Assembly (NCBI RefSeq): GCF_000155595.1
Contig: NZ_DS989904.1
Span: 4,457,987 to 4,521,986, forward strand
Source of the DNA: Synechococcus sp. PCC 7335
Lineage (GTDB): Bacteria; Cyanobacteriota; Cyanobacteriia; Phormidesmidales; Phormidesmidaceae
Direction of reading: 5' to 3'
DNA: 64,000 bases
Within the stretch, counting starts at the first letter, position 1. Every line of letters starts with the position of its first letter. A program made the position numbers and the translations under genes. Positions 9,412 to 18,905 of the stretch are shown here, piece by piece. Below the pieces are notes generated by a model. It worked only from the letters and a program-made list of their open reading frames with translations. It had not been told where the DNA came from and did no database searches.

Positions 9412-10455
9412 ATGGGAAAACGGAGCGGAGTTTTTATAGCGATCGCGGCTATCACCATGACCATACTGATCTGGGGCAATCCCATCACCCGGATCAGATC
9501 AGTTCTCCTTCCCGAGATTCCTGCGATCACGCCGTCTATTCAAACCTATAGCAACCTCAATCTAATCATTGACCAAACCCAGCTACTCAACCACGTTAGT
9601 AATGTCTCACAGACTAGAGCGACGCCAGATCAAAAGCCGCCTATCCGCAACTACATTACCCAAGTGCTTACCAGCTATGGTCTTTCACCTTTCACTCAAC
9701 GCTACAACCATCCCCAGACCGGATCGCTAGCCGCCGGAGGAATCAACATCATCAGCGAGCTAGCTGGCTCTGATTCTGCCGCAGGCGTGATTATACTAGG
9801 TGCTCACTACGACAGTCAGATGGGTTCACCTGGAGCAGATGACAATGGCAGTGCGATCGCCACTTTGCTAGAAGCCGCTCGTCTCTTCTCCGAAGCGAGC
9901 AGCAGCTCCCCTTTTACCAAGACACTCAAACTAGTCTTTTTTGACCAAGAGGAACAACAGCCAGACGGCAGCGGACTTCTAGGTAGCTTGGCCTTTACTC
10001 AGCTAGAGAGCAACATCGCCAACGTTCAAGGCGCAGTCATCTTAGATATGATTGGCTATGCTTGTCACGTTCCAGGCTGTCAACAGTATCCTGAAGGACT
10101 ACCGCTGCAGAACGTACCGAATACAGGTGATTTTTTAGCCGTACTAGGGCTATCTACTCACACAGAGCTTATCGGTGCCTTCCTCGGCTCGGCGCAAACC
10201 AATTGGCCGCTAGTGCTCAGCTTACCGATTCCACAAGCAACCCTGCGCTTCTTTCCCAACCTGCTACGCAGCGATCATGCCCCTTTTTGGGAAAGAGACA
10301 TTCCTGCCATCTTTGTGACAGATACTGCCAACTTTCGCAATCCAAACTATCACACCGCCAGCGATACGCCAGAAACGCTAGACCCTAGCTTTTTTACAGG
10401 CAGCGCACAGCATATCGTGAATGTAGTGGCCACATTACTCAGTCAGTCTTCCTAA
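9412..10455 (+). CDS. M28-family zinc metallopeptidase, exported
   Basis: A predicted aminopeptidase-like exopeptidase of family M28 acting outside the cytoplasm. A hydrophobic N-terminal segment (residues 7-22) acts as a signal or anchor. The di-zinc site is visible as GAHYDSQ (His about 132), GADDNGS, the catalytic FFDQEEQQ, VILDMIGYA and the C-terminal YHTASDTPETLD. The length of 347 residues is typical for compact M28 enzymes. It stands alone between two terminators. The substrate cannot be inferred from sequence. Confidence 0.85.
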   Translation: MGKRSGVFIAIAAITMTILIWGNPITRIRSVLLPEIPAITPSIQTYSNLNLIIDQTQLLNHVSNVSQTRATPDQKPPIRNYITQVLTSYGLSPFTQRYNHPQTGSLAAGGINIISELAGSDSAAGVIILGAHYDSQMGSPGADDNGSAIATLLEAARLFSEASSSSPFTKTLKLVFFDQEEQQPDGSGLLGSLAFTQLESNIANVQGAVILDMIGYACHVPGCQQYPEGLPLQNVPNTGDFLAVLGLSTHTELIGAFLGSAQTNWPLVLSLPIPQATLRFFPNLLRSDHAPFWERDIPAIFVTDTANFRNPNYHTASDTPETLDPSFFTGSAQHIVNVVATLLSQSS

Positions 10456-10469
10456 AGATCAACCATCGT

Positions 10470-10489
10470 AAAAAAGAGGTCTCCCCTCT
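10470..10489 (-). terminator. Terminator of the DUF2301/rhomboid transcript
   Basis: Read on the minus strand, AGAGG-GGAGA-CCTCT is followed directly by a run of T, 12 bases beyond the DUF2301 stop. It sits between convergent genes and also lies 15 bases after the M28 gene. Confidence 0.6.
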
Positions 10490-10500
10490 GACTCTCGCTT

Positions 10501-11148
10501 CTAAGCAGACTGCTGTCTCTCTTGTTCTAAATACTCAAAGACGCTTTTATCACCAATGTCAGGTGGAATTGGCTGAATTACTTTCCTAACGGCAAAGATA
10601 ACGAACAAAACAGCGATCGCTACCAACATTCCCTGCTCGCTAGCAGTAGATAAGACCCCCACCATATGACCCAACAGCAATCCGGGAACTAGAAAAACCA
10701 AAAACTTAGTCTCCAGACGATTGAAGCAGAAAGCTTCTTTGAAAAAGATGCCCGTCAGCGCAGCGAAGGTAAAGCCAATACCGAAAATGGTAAGTGGAAA
10801 TTGATAGGCAGTTAAGGCAAGCGGCGTAGGGTAGAGAAGAGCGATCGCAATACTAGCTAGTCCCCCAATCAACCAAAAGGCCTGAAGGACTCGGTGCAGC
10901 AGACGCAGATAAATATGAATTTTGAACAAGCTTAGTCCTAACGCGGCCCATAGTAAGACATAGCAAAGCGTTGCGACAGTCCCTAAGACAGTCGGTGCTA
11001 GAAAGCAACAGATAGTCGCAATCAGTAAACTACCTGCAGCAACAGCTAGTCCGGCGCGATAGAGAATCACCTCTTGGCGATCGCTTTGCTCAATCGTAAA
11101 AGACCCAAACTGGCCTTCGTAAACATCATTCAGCGTTTGTACAGTCAT
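10501..11148 (-). CDS. DUF2301-type integral membrane protein
   Basis: A 215-residue protein with about six hydrophobic helices (starting near residue 28) after a polar N-terminus. It matches my recollection of the cyanobacterial/plastid DUF2301 family, whose function is unknown. It lies 33 bases downstream of the rhomboid protease gene on the same strand, so the two are probably co-transcribed, but that does not fix a role. Confidence 0.75.
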   Translation of the reverse strand: MTVQTLNDVYEGQFGSFTIEQSDRQEVILYRAGLAVAAGSLLIATICCFLAPTVLGTVATLCYVLLWAALGLSLFKIHIYLRLLHRVLQAFWLIGGLASIAIALLYPTPLALTAYQFPLTIFGIGFTFAALTGIFFKEAFCFNRLETKFLVFLVPGLLLGHMVGVLSTASEQGMLVAIAVLFVIFAVRKVIQPIPPDIGDKSVFEYLEQERQQSA

Positions 11149-11181
11149 AAAATCTACACTCCCTGATTAAAACAATAGCGG

Positions 11182-11892
11182 TCAAAACCGATGATTATCC
11201 TGGCCCTTAGAGAACAGACCCAGCATCGGGCCTAAGATAGCGCCGAAGACAAACCCTCCCGCATGCGCCCAATAAGCGACGCCACCGGATGCACCCACAT
11301 CAGCAGTTGCACCTAGGCTCATCAAACTATAGAAAGTCTGCTGAATAAACCACCAGCCCAAAAAGAAGATAGCTGGAATTCGAAACGTCGTGATAAAGAC
11401 AAATAGTGGCACCAAAGTCAAAATCCGCGCCCGGGGAAATCGTAAGATATACGCGCCCATCACCCCTGCAACTGCACCGCTCGCACCTAGCGTTGGAATA
11501 GGAGAGGCCGGATCAAAAAACCACTGTGCAAGACCCGCTAGCACGCCGCACAGCAGGTAAAAGAATAAAAATTTAGCGTGGCCTAGCTGATCTTCGACAT
11601 TGTTACCAAACACCCATAGGTAAAGCATATTGCCTCCCAGATGCAGCAATCCTCCATGCAAGAACTGGGAAGAAATCAGCGTAAACCACTCTTGATCTAC
11701 GCCCGAGCCAAAAGAAGCCGTTAACTCAGCAGGAACAATCGCCCACTCGTTGAAAAACTGTTGCAAACCAGGTTCACCTAAGCTAGCTTGCAGCATTAGC
11801 TGATGAACAAAAATAACAACGTTCAGCGCTAGTAGCGCATAGACGACAACAGGAGTGATAGAAGTCGGATTGTCGTCTCTTAAAGGAACCAC
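11182..11892 (-). CDS. Rhomboid-family intramembrane serine protease
   Basis: This protein should cleave transmembrane segments within the bilayer. It has six or more hydrophobic helices. The catalytic serine lies in GASGAVAGVMGAY and the catalytic histidine in AYWAHAGGFVFG; the loop HLGGNMLYLWVFGNNVE is also typical of the family. The length is 236 residues and the start is a GTG. Its substrates are unknown. It is the first gene of a probable two-gene unit with DUF2301. Confidence 0.88.
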   Translation of the reverse strand: MVPLRDDNPTSITPVVVYALLALNVVIFVHQLMLQASLGEPGLQQFFNEWAIVPAELTASFGSGVDQEWFTLISSQFLHGGLLHLGGNMLYLWVFGNNVEDQLGHAKFLFFYLLCGVLAGLAQWFFDPASPIPTLGASGAVAGVMGAYILRFPRARILTLVPLFVFITTFRIPAIFFLGWWFIQQTFYSLMSLGATADVGASGGVAYWAHAGGFVFGAILGPMLGLFSKGQDNHRF

Positions 11893-12016
11893 GGCGCTAA
11901 TAAATTATGATTCCTTATTTTACAAGGTTTGCTAATAATCCGTGCGAACACCCTAATTCCTCTAATCCCTCGAAACATTAAGACGTCCAAGAATCCGACC
12001 TCAGTTTGCACTCTTG

Positions 12017-12982
12017 TCAAAGGCGATCGCCCTTGGTAGACATAGGCCAAGACAAAACGCCAGAATCAGCATCCAGCTTTGCAGACAAACCAACTGGCAT
12101 GGCCGCATTTTCACCGTCATGACCGAAAGGCAGACCCGATACGATGGGAATTTGCAAGTCGGCTAGGCGATCGCACATCACTGCTTCCACACTCAAAGTC
12201 GGCCCCGGTTTGGTGGGCTCACAACCGCTAAACCGCCCTAGCGCAATTCCTTTGACGCCGTCAAATCGGCCCATAGACCGCCATTGAGTCAGCATTCTAT
12301 CCAGCCGATACGGCGCCTCGCCAACATCCTCAAACGCCAGAATTACATCCGTCAGATTAGGTTCTGCCTCAGTTCCTAGCAGGTGCGTCGACACACACAA
12401 ATTCCCCGGCAGCAGCGCACCGCTGGCCACGCCACCGCAACCCCGCTGCGCCCAGCCACGCCCCTGCAAAGGCCGAATCTGATGCTGCTCTACCAGCGCA
12501 AACAGCCGTTCTATTGACTCAGTGGGTTCTGCTGCTAGCGTCGTCAGCACCGGGCCATGCACGCCAGCCACCCCCTGCCGGCTCAGGCTCCATAGCAAGC
12601 TGGTTATATCCGAAAATCCGATCAGCCATTTGGTCTCCTGGTTTGTGCTTCCCTGAGCAAGACTCGCCTGGGGCCACTGCCAGTCTTCTAGCAGCCGAGT
12701 GCCACCATAGCCGCCTCTAGAGCACAAGATCCCCTTGCACTCAGGATTGTTCAAAGCCGTCAGCAGCTGCGATCTTCGCTGTTCATCTGTCCCCGCAAGA
12801 TAACCCCAACTATGGTCATATCCCGGACTTAGGTGAATTTTGTATCCTCGCTGTCGCCAAATCGCTAGCCCTTCTTCGAATAGCTCAGTTGACTGTAGGC
12901 CACCGCTCGGTGAGATAACGCAGAGCAGATCACCAGGTACTAGCGCTGGCGGGAGCTGGCAGATAGTATGCGCAAATTTCAT
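12017..12982 (-). CDS. ldcA: LD-carboxypeptidase (muramoyltetrapeptide carboxypeptidase, S66)
   Basis: LdcA-type enzymes remove the terminal D-Ala from murein tetrapeptides during peptidoglycan recycling in the cytosol. S66 motifs are visible: VISPSGG at the N-terminus, CSRGGYGGTRLLE with the nucleophile region, GFSDITSLLW, HGPVLTTL and ILAFEDVGEAPYRLDRML with the catalytic Glu. There is no signal peptide. The 321-residue length is normal. The ATG lies 3 bases after the stop of the acyltransferase gene, so both should be translated from one mRNA. Confidence 0.88.
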   Translation of the reverse strand: MKFAHTICQLPPALVPGDLLCVISPSGGLQSTELFEEGLAIWRQRGYKIHLSPGYDHSWGYLAGTDEQRRSQLLTALNNPECKGILCSRGGYGGTRLLEDWQWPQASLAQGSTNQETKWLIGFSDITSLLWSLSRQGVAGVHGPVLTTLAAEPTESIERLFALVEQHQIRPLQGRGWAQRGCGGVASGALLPGNLCVSTHLLGTEAEPNLTDVILAFEDVGEAPYRLDRMLTQWRSMGRFDGVKGIALGRFSGCEPTKPGPTLSVEAVMCDRLADLQIPIVSGLPFGHDGENAAMPVGLSAKLDADSGVLSWPMSTKGDRL

Positions 12983-12985
12983 AGC

Positions 12986-14290
12986 CTACACAACTTCTGT
13001 TGTTGGGCGGCTCATCTTACCTAGATTGCGCTGCATAGTATCACGCAGATGATCTGAGAGCTGATCGATGGTGGCGGTGCGATCGCGCTGATAATCCTCT
13101 AGATAGTCTTTCAAATTGATCGGATCACCAATATAAAAACAAGCCTTGCGAGGGGCTTTCGGTGGAGCATGCTCTAGATGAAATACCTCTCGCTCTATCC
13201 GCGTCAACGTATCTAGAAACCGCTCTGGAGTTGGCGCTTCTGCCACATAGCCATCGTAGATCGCATCAAAGTTCAGCAAGCGCACCGTATCCCAATACAC
13301 TTCTTCACGGGTAAGCCCTTCAGGTCCTAACAGCTCCGTCCGCAGCGCCTTCTCATCTTCAGTAGGTTCAGTCTCATCTAGCATCGCCTGAACTCTATAC
13401 ACCCGCTCGCGCATTGGCACGTTCAAATTGGGCTTGATTTCTAACGCCGTCTCACACTTTTCAATAAAAATCTGCCTAAGCCGATTGATTCGTTGATTCC
13501 AATTCAACTGATCTTCGCTGACTAAACCTGCTTCCTGTTCAATCCTTAGAATGACCTGATTGGCTACCCGGCGGAGCCTGCGATAGTTACGTTTTTTAGT
13601 CTCACTGCTAGTGGTGAGATCGGGGGTAATCTTCAGCCGTTCTTCTAGCTGTGAGAGTGTCTTCTCGATCACCTGACGCATCGGCTGGCGATAGCGATAC
13701 TTCAGACTGATAGGAACGACAAAAACGTCAGGGGCTTGCTCAGGAGAGCTTGTCTTCTTGGCCATCTGCGCTAGCGCTGACATCGGTAGCTGAATTGCAC
13801 CTGGGCGAAAAGGCATAATCGTGTCGTTCTGATACGAACAGCCGCCTTCTGGGAAAATCACCAGCCGACAGTCAGGCTGCTTTAGCAAAGTCAGTGTTTG
13901 ACTAATGCTGGTGCGATCGCCCACACCGCGCCGAATAGAATAGCAGCCCAGCCGCTGAATAAACCACCCCATCAGTCCATCAAACGCCTCATACGCGACG
14001 ACGTAGTGAAACAGCTGCCCAATTCGAGCTGACAGTACAAATAGCGTCATACCATCTTCTAGCGTCGGATGATTGCATACCAACACCATCCTGGTATTGC
14101 TATCGATCGCCCTTACCTTAGCCACCGACTCTTCTGAGACCGATAGCTTAGCTTTATAAAGAATTCTGGCTAGCACATAGCTAATGCTCTGAACTAACCT
14201 AGCCATCAGCGGAATCTGCTTTGGAGGATAGAAGGTTTTAGGTTCCGTAGAACGCTCTACCAAACGAGCAAACAGTTGATCAGCAGCCAT
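12986..14290 (-). CDS. PlsC-like glycerolipid acyltransferase
   Basis: A predicted 1-acyl-glycerol-3-phosphate-type acyltransferase. The acyltransferase block is clear: CNHPTLEDGM (the HX4D catalytic pair) near residue 93, and IFPEGG near residue 147. At 434 residues it is much longer than simple PlsC proteins; a C-terminal charged region of about 200 residues (with EREVFHLEH and FYIGDPINLKDYLED) has no function I can assign. It heads a two-gene unit with ldcA, pairing envelope lipid and murein functions. The acyl donor and acceptor are not determinable. Confidence 0.78.
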   Translation of the reverse strand: MAADQLFARLVERSTEPKTFYPPKQIPLMARLVQSISYVLARILYKAKLSVSEESVAKVRAIDSNTRMVLVCNHPTLEDGMTLFVLSARIGQLFHYVVAYEAFDGLMGWFIQRLGCYSIRRGVGDRTSISQTLTLLKQPDCRLVIFPEGGCSYQNDTIMPFRPGAIQLPMSALAQMAKKTSSPEQAPDVFVVPISLKYRYRQPMRQVIEKTLSQLEERLKITPDLTTSSETKKRNYRRLRRVANQVILRIEQEAGLVSEDQLNWNQRINRLRQIFIEKCETALEIKPNLNVPMRERVYRVQAMLDETEPTEDEKALRTELLGPEGLTREEVYWDTVRLLNFDAIYDGYVAEAPTPERFLDTLTRIEREVFHLEHAPPKAPRKACFYIGDPINLKDYLEDYQRDRTATIDQLSDHLRDTMQRNLGKMSRPTTEVV

Positions 14291-14409
14291 AAAAAATGCA
14301 CGAGATCTGTGACCTCAATATATCGGTAGCCGTGTCATCCCAGCCGCTTCCTTTAGACAACGCTAGAATTGTCCTGCTAGGCTCTCATAGGGTCATATGG
14401 ATTTCATAG

Positions 14410-15837
14410 CTAACGGATAGTGCTAAAGCGTCGATGGGTCAAGCTGTAGAAACGTCCGATAAACATAGCGCCAGCCACAGCTGATCCGGTGTACTGTCCT
14501 ATCCACAGGCCCACCGCACCCCAGCCGACAAGAAAACAAAGCACATAGCCGCTGGTAATACCTATTCCCCAAAAGGCGATCGCACTCAAAACTACAGGCA
14601 CTTTAGTATCTTGCAGTCCGTAGAGCGCACTCATCGCCACCCGCTGTATACCATCGGGTACCTGAGCTACAGCCGCAATCAGCAGCAGATTCATCGCGAT
14701 CATGATCACCTCGGCGCTGCTAGCATCCTGCGCATCAATAAATAGAGCGATCAGCAATGGCCGGAAGATAAATAGAGCGATCGCGCTTGTCCCCAAAAAG
14801 ATAGCCACTGCACTTGTTGCGACTAAACCAGCTCGCCTGGCACCCCAGATATCACCTTGGCCAAACCACAGCCCGACTCTAGTCGTCACCGCCTGCGACA
14901 TCCCAATCGGCACCATAAAGATCAGCGCAATCACCTGAAACGAAATCTGATGCGCTGCTAATACCTCTGTGCCCAGACTACCCGCCATAAACGCTAACGT
15001 CGTAAACATGCCTAGCTCTAGAATTAGCGTCAGAGAAATTGGCGCGCCAACCGTCGCTAGCCGCCGCAGAATTTTACTATTTGGATACTGCCAGTCATGC
15101 CAAAACTGATACTGGCTCACCTCCGGATGTCGGAAAACGTAAACCGAAAAGAGCAAAAGCATCAGCCATAGACTGAGCGAACTGCCTATCCCTAGACCTA
15201 ACAGCTCCAAACGAGGAAAGCCAAATTTACCAAAGCCCAGGACATAGTTGCAGGCAATATTAAACGCCGTTCCAATCGCGACCACGCCCGTGACCACATT
15301 CGCCAAAGAGAACGCCGACAGATAGCCTCGCAGCATCGCAAACCCCAGGGCCGGCAGCACCCCAAACGCAATGCCGCTGTAATACCGCTGCGCTAAAGCC
15401 ACCACTGTTGCTGGCTGCTGTAGAAAAGTGAGCACGGTTGTCATCTGAGTTAGCAACAGCATGAAAGGAATTGCTAGCAGCAGAGACAGCCACAGCCCTT
15501 GTCTAGCTAAACCCGTCAACCGGTGCTTCTTATCTGCTCCATAGGCTTCGGCAGCAAGTACGCCTACAGACATTACAAAACCAGTGATGACCGTCAAAGC
15601 CATTTGAAAAGTGGTAGAGGCCAATCCACCAGCAGCTAGACTGGCTGTACCCAGGTGGCCCATCATAATCGTATCTACGAAGCTAACTGCGAACTGAGCA
15701 ACTTGGGCGATCGCCAGTGGAATCGCCAGCTTCAAGAATGCCTTGATCTCTAGAACCACACCAAATTTCGGACCTTTGCCAACCGCTCTTGCCCATGGTA
15801 CCGGCTTAGCCTTTTTCCTAGGGAATTTCCCTCTCAT
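14410..15837 (-). CDS. MATE-family efflux transporter
   Basis: A 475-residue inner-membrane protein with about 12 hydrophobic helices after a basic N-terminal tail (MRGKFPRKKAKPVPW). MATE hallmarks include FVDTIMMGHLGTASLAAGGLA in the first repeat and VTTRVGLWFGQGD between the halves. Such proteins export cationic or aromatic compounds using Na+ or H+ gradients. The substrate is unknown. It is transcribed alone, with more than 100 bases to either neighbour. Confidence 0.88.
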   Translation of the reverse strand: MRGKFPRKKAKPVPWARAVGKGPKFGVVLEIKAFLKLAIPLAIAQVAQFAVSFVDTIMMGHLGTASLAAGGLASTTFQMALTVITGFVMSVGVLAAEAYGADKKHRLTGLARQGLWLSLLLAIPFMLLLTQMTTVLTFLQQPATVVALAQRYYSGIAFGVLPALGFAMLRGYLSAFSLANVVTGVVAIGTAFNIACNYVLGFGKFGFPRLELLGLGIGSSLSLWLMLLLFSVYVFRHPEVSQYQFWHDWQYPNSKILRRLATVGAPISLTLILELGMFTTLAFMAGSLGTEVLAAHQISFQVIALIFMVPIGMSQAVTTRVGLWFGQGDIWGARRAGLVATSAVAIFLGTSAIALFIFRPLLIALFIDAQDASSAEVIMIAMNLLLIAAVAQVPDGIQRVAMSALYGLQDTKVPVVLSAIAFWGIGITSGYVLCFLVGWGAVGLWIGQYTGSAVAGAMFIGRFYSLTHRRFSTIR

Positions 15838-15987
15838 CGCTTCAGCCTGCTAGAAATCTTCGGTCCAAATCTCAAAACTAAAGTATCCACCCCTCAATCA
15901 CTCTTCCTAATTAGCGGCGCCGCTCTAGCTAGCGATACCTCTGATTAGGCACTTTTAAGCCAAACGCTGTATTGCTTCGCAACAATG

Positions 15988-17580
15988 CTAATCTGAAGCT
16001 TTACCATTAACAGCGCCACTACGCCGAGGATCTCCAGCACCTTCTAAGCCTAATTCCATTCGCCCCACTGTATGCACACCGCCAAAGAACATGTTGGCCT
16101 GCTGCCACTGCACGACTTCTTTAGTACCAAACAACGTAGTGAGATCTGACACAGCGGACGCGCTCACCGGCAAGTCCAATTCAGGCTCTAGATGAAACAC
16201 CCCATTCTCCCAGTGGATACGAGGCGCCTCCACGGCCTGCTTCATCGACATACCGAAGTCCAATACGTTGCAGATGACCTGCAAAATAGCGGAACGAATT
16301 CTATTAGAGCCTCCCGAGCCTAACACTAGCTGTGGTCTTCCGTCCTTTAATATTATGGTGGGTGCCATCATCGATGACATCCGCTGATCTAATGGCCAGC
16401 TATTAAAACCGTGTGGATTGAGATCTTCCTCTCCTAGCATATTGTTCAGCATGATTTGGGTACCCGGTACGACATAGGACGCCCCTTCACCATTCGAGCT
16501 AGTAACACTCGCCGCATTCCCTTCATCGTCCATTACACTGATATGAGTAGTACTACCCCACCGGTTAAGCCCTTTATCCATGAGGTCATTAAGCGGTTTG
16601 GCATATTTTTCGATGAGATCGACAGCTAGAAATTTATCGACAATAGCCGGATCAAAGAGAGATCCGTCTAGGTGCGATCGCCTTGCTTCATTCGTCCACC
16701 GCATCGCTTGGGAAAGCAAGGTCAAATGCTGCGCTGATCCAAACGTCATCGCACTCAAGTCAAACTGATTCAATAGCTCCAAGCAGAAAGCAATCAGCGC
16801 TCCGCCAGCGCTCGGTGGGGGGTTGGTTAGCATCTGAACCCCTCGATAGTTCACCTTCAGCGGCACGCGCTCAATCACATGGTAGTCGCGAAAATCAGCC
16901 AGCGTTAAATAGCCGCCCTGCGCTTGAGCGTCTTTCACAATCTGCTGGGCAATCTCGCCCTCATAGAAGGCCTTTCTCGCAGCTTGATCGCCTAAGCTAG
17001 CGAGGTATTCTAGGGTATCGGCAAACTGAGTCATCTGTAGCTGTTCGCCAGCTAGCAAGCGGTGCCCTCTTGGCGCATAGATCTCTCTAGACGCTGGTGT
17101 CGCCATCAAAATTGAATCTAGCAGTTCATAGCAGTAGCCCTGAAAATCACTCACCGTGACCCCTTTTCTAGCAAAGGCGATCGCGGGTTCAGCCACTACC
17201 TTTAGCGGTAATCGACCTAGCTTTTTATGCACGGCTAACGCGCCCGCTAATAGCCCCGGCACTGCGATCGAGGCTAGCCCGATATGAAACTCTTGAATCG
17301 TATCGCCAAAGTTCGCCTCAATGGGATAGAAATCAGGCTTAGTAGAAGTAGATCGAGTCTTGGGCGTCTGCGTGAAGAAATCAAACAGCGTATCTGTATG
17401 GCTCTTTGCCTGATGTGCTAGTAAAAAGCCGCCTCCGCCCAAAGAAGTCAGCGTCGGCTCTACAACACAAGCTGCTAGCAAAGAGGCGATCGCCCCATCG
17501 AAAGCATTGCCACCCACTGACAAAACTTCCTTTCCAGCCTCAGCCGTAAGCTCGTGGCCTGCCGCTACTACACCTGTCAT
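15988..17580 (-). CDS. ggt: Gamma-glutamyltransferase
   Basis: Ggt cleaves or transfers the gamma-glutamyl group of glutathione and related peptides. The proenzyme cuts itself before a Thr, seen here in WGSTTHISVMD, splitting it into large and small chains. Other family marks are the N-terminal AAGHELTAEAG and GGNAFDGAIA, NPPPSAGG, and the GSGGSNRIRSA oxyanion region. The length of 530 residues is usual, but no signal peptide is evident, so it may be cytosolic, unlike E. coli Ggt. It is the only gene of its unit. Confidence 0.9.
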   Translation of the reverse strand: MTGVVAAGHELTAEAGKEVLSVGGNAFDGAIASLLAACVVEPTLTSLGGGGFLLAHQAKSHTDTLFDFFTQTPKTRSTSTKPDFYPIEANFGDTIQEFHIGLASIAVPGLLAGALAVHKKLGRLPLKVVAEPAIAFARKGVTVSDFQGYCYELLDSILMATPASREIYAPRGHRLLAGEQLQMTQFADTLEYLASLGDQAARKAFYEGEIAQQIVKDAQAQGGYLTLADFRDYHVIERVPLKVNYRGVQMLTNPPPSAGGALIAFCLELLNQFDLSAMTFGSAQHLTLLSQAMRWTNEARRSHLDGSLFDPAIVDKFLAVDLIEKYAKPLNDLMDKGLNRWGSTTHISVMDDEGNAASVTSSNGEGASYVVPGTQIMLNNMLGEEDLNPHGFNSWPLDQRMSSMMAPTIILKDGRPQLVLGSGGSNRIRSAILQVICNVLDFGMSMKQAVEAPRIHWENGVFHLEPELDLPVSASAVSDLTTLFGTKEVVQWQQANMFFGGVHTVGRMELGLEGAGDPRRSGAVNGKASD

Positions 17581-17743
17581 CTCACACCCTCACAAAATAA
17601 ATCGAATAACCAAACTAGACACAAGATCCGATAAATAGAACGAGGAAAGTAGGACAAACGTATTACTTTTTCTTGTGAAACCATTATTCTCGGTAGTAAT
17701 AAATTAAAGTAAAAAGTAAGCAAAGAAAGGACACTTGCCGTAA

Positions 17744-18505
17744 ATGGCTATTATCGCTCTCAAAGCCTGGTATCTCAGCGACTACGAACCTATTCGCGAT
17801 CTAGAACAGCGCCCTCATGATCTACGGCTAGCCAAAAACAGCCTATTAAAATCAGCATTGCGAGCCGACTTTCTAGAAGATATTGAGGAAGTTAAGCAAG
17901 CCGAATGGTTTCAGCGCTATCTAGAAGGCGATCGCGTTGAATTTTATATCGAAGGCAGTGGGATCTACGCGATCGCCAATATCGACCTTATCAGCCACGA
18001 AATCTACTTCGCCAAGCAAGACTCTCTCTCCAATCTTGATCCCACTATCTTTTTTAGCTACCAAACCGAATATACCGACTCTAGTGACCTACTTAGAGAT
18101 GCGCTCGAAGCTTTCATCAAAAAGTTCAACAACAAATCTCGCCTCCCGATTAGTTTGGTTGAATCCAATCGACTCAGCCAAGGCGCAGTCAAGATCAACA
18201 GCAACCTCATGAGACAGGTGAGGCGATCGCTACTATTTATTGCCGATGGCACGCCTATCCACACCATCGACGGCACCCCGCCGCAGCTAGTCCCTAGCCC
18301 CAAAGTCTGCGTCGAGATGGGCTATGCTCTCCAGAGCAAACGCCCTGAGCAGCTGATCCTAGCTCAGATGGAACGCAAAGACATGCCTGGCCAGTTCCCC
18401 TTCGATACGCCCACTCGCAATCGACTAAGCTTCGAGAAAAAGTCTGAGTTGACCAAAGCACTCCCAGAACTACTGCACGAAAGGCTACAGCGATTTAATC
18501 TATAG
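17744..18505 (+). CDS. Protein with unknown N-terminal domain and C-terminal TIR-like domain
   Basis: A 253-residue soluble protein of two parts. Residues 1-100 form a domain I do not recognise, with helical segments and a beta-rich end. Residues 101-245 look like a TIR/nucleoside-deoxyribosyltransferase-like fold: a first strand and polar loop TIFFSYQTEYTDSSD, a helix, the strand SLLFIAD, then SPKVCVEMGYAL (Glu 191 in the place of the TIR NADase glutamate), the strand QLILAQM and a PFD motif near residue 220. Bacterial proteins of this kind (NPNV-ELGYA...PFD) include predicted NAD-cleaving or nucleotide-sensing effectors. Function here is inferred from pattern only. It stands alone, divergent from ggt, with no partner gene beside it. 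Confidence 0.6.
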   Translation: MAIIALKAWYLSDYEPIRDLEQRPHDLRLAKNSLLKSALRADFLEDIEEVKQAEWFQRYLEGDRVEFYIEGSGIYAIANIDLISHEIYFAKQDSLSNLDPTIFFSYQTEYTDSSDLLRDALEAFIKKFNNKSRLPISLVESNRLSQGAVKINSNLMRQVRRSLLFIADGTPIHTIDGTPPQLVPSPKVCVEMGYALQSKRPEQLILAQMERKDMPGQFPFDTPTRNRLSFEKKSELTKALPELLHERLQRFNL

Positions 18506-18577
18506 CAATTTACACTTAGCTAGCGGCCTATCCGAACGCTAGAACCTATGTTCTATAGAGCGTTCTATAGAGCTAAG
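18501..18577 (+). repeat. Possible diverged member of repeat family A
   Basis: The stretch begins TATAGC, contains CACTTAGC and ends GAGCTAAG, as family A does. Its centre is a nested hairpin (GAACGCTAGAAC at 18533 against GTTCTATAGAGCGTTC). The resemblance is limited to the ends, so membership is tentative. It overlaps the last codon of the TIR-like gene. Confidence 0.25.
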
Positions 18578-18859
18578 CGTTTAGCTTTATAGTGAAATGC
18601 AAGTGAAATACACACCCCTGTTTACCACAAGCTTGATGCTATAGCTAGATAGCACAAAATAGGCTCATCCGAGCTGTTGGTGAAACAACCCAATCGGAAT
18701 CGTTTACGACGATGCGCTACTTCCTGTTCGAGAAAGAACAGATAGCGCTCAAAACTGTTGCTTTCAGTGTCTGTGAGTCTCAAACAAAGAATCACAGTCT
18801 ACACCTTTTTGGGCTCTCGCTACACTGCTATACATGAAGCTAGACTGGGCATGCTAGAG

Positions 18860-18879
18860 ATGGCTAGCCTCCTAGCCAT
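18860..18879 (+). promoter_or_regulatory. Leader hairpin or operator before the propeller gene
   Basis: ATGGCTAG (18860-18867) and CTAGCCAT (18872-18879) form a perfect inverted repeat around a 4-base loop, flanked by direct copies of CATGCTAGA. It ends 12 bases before the AGGAG ribosome site (18892-18896) of the gene at 18906. The rest of the 400-bp gap from 18506 holds no gene I can support. Confidence 0.4.
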
Positions 18880-18905
18880 GCTAGAAATGATAGGAGTTTT
18901 TTTAG

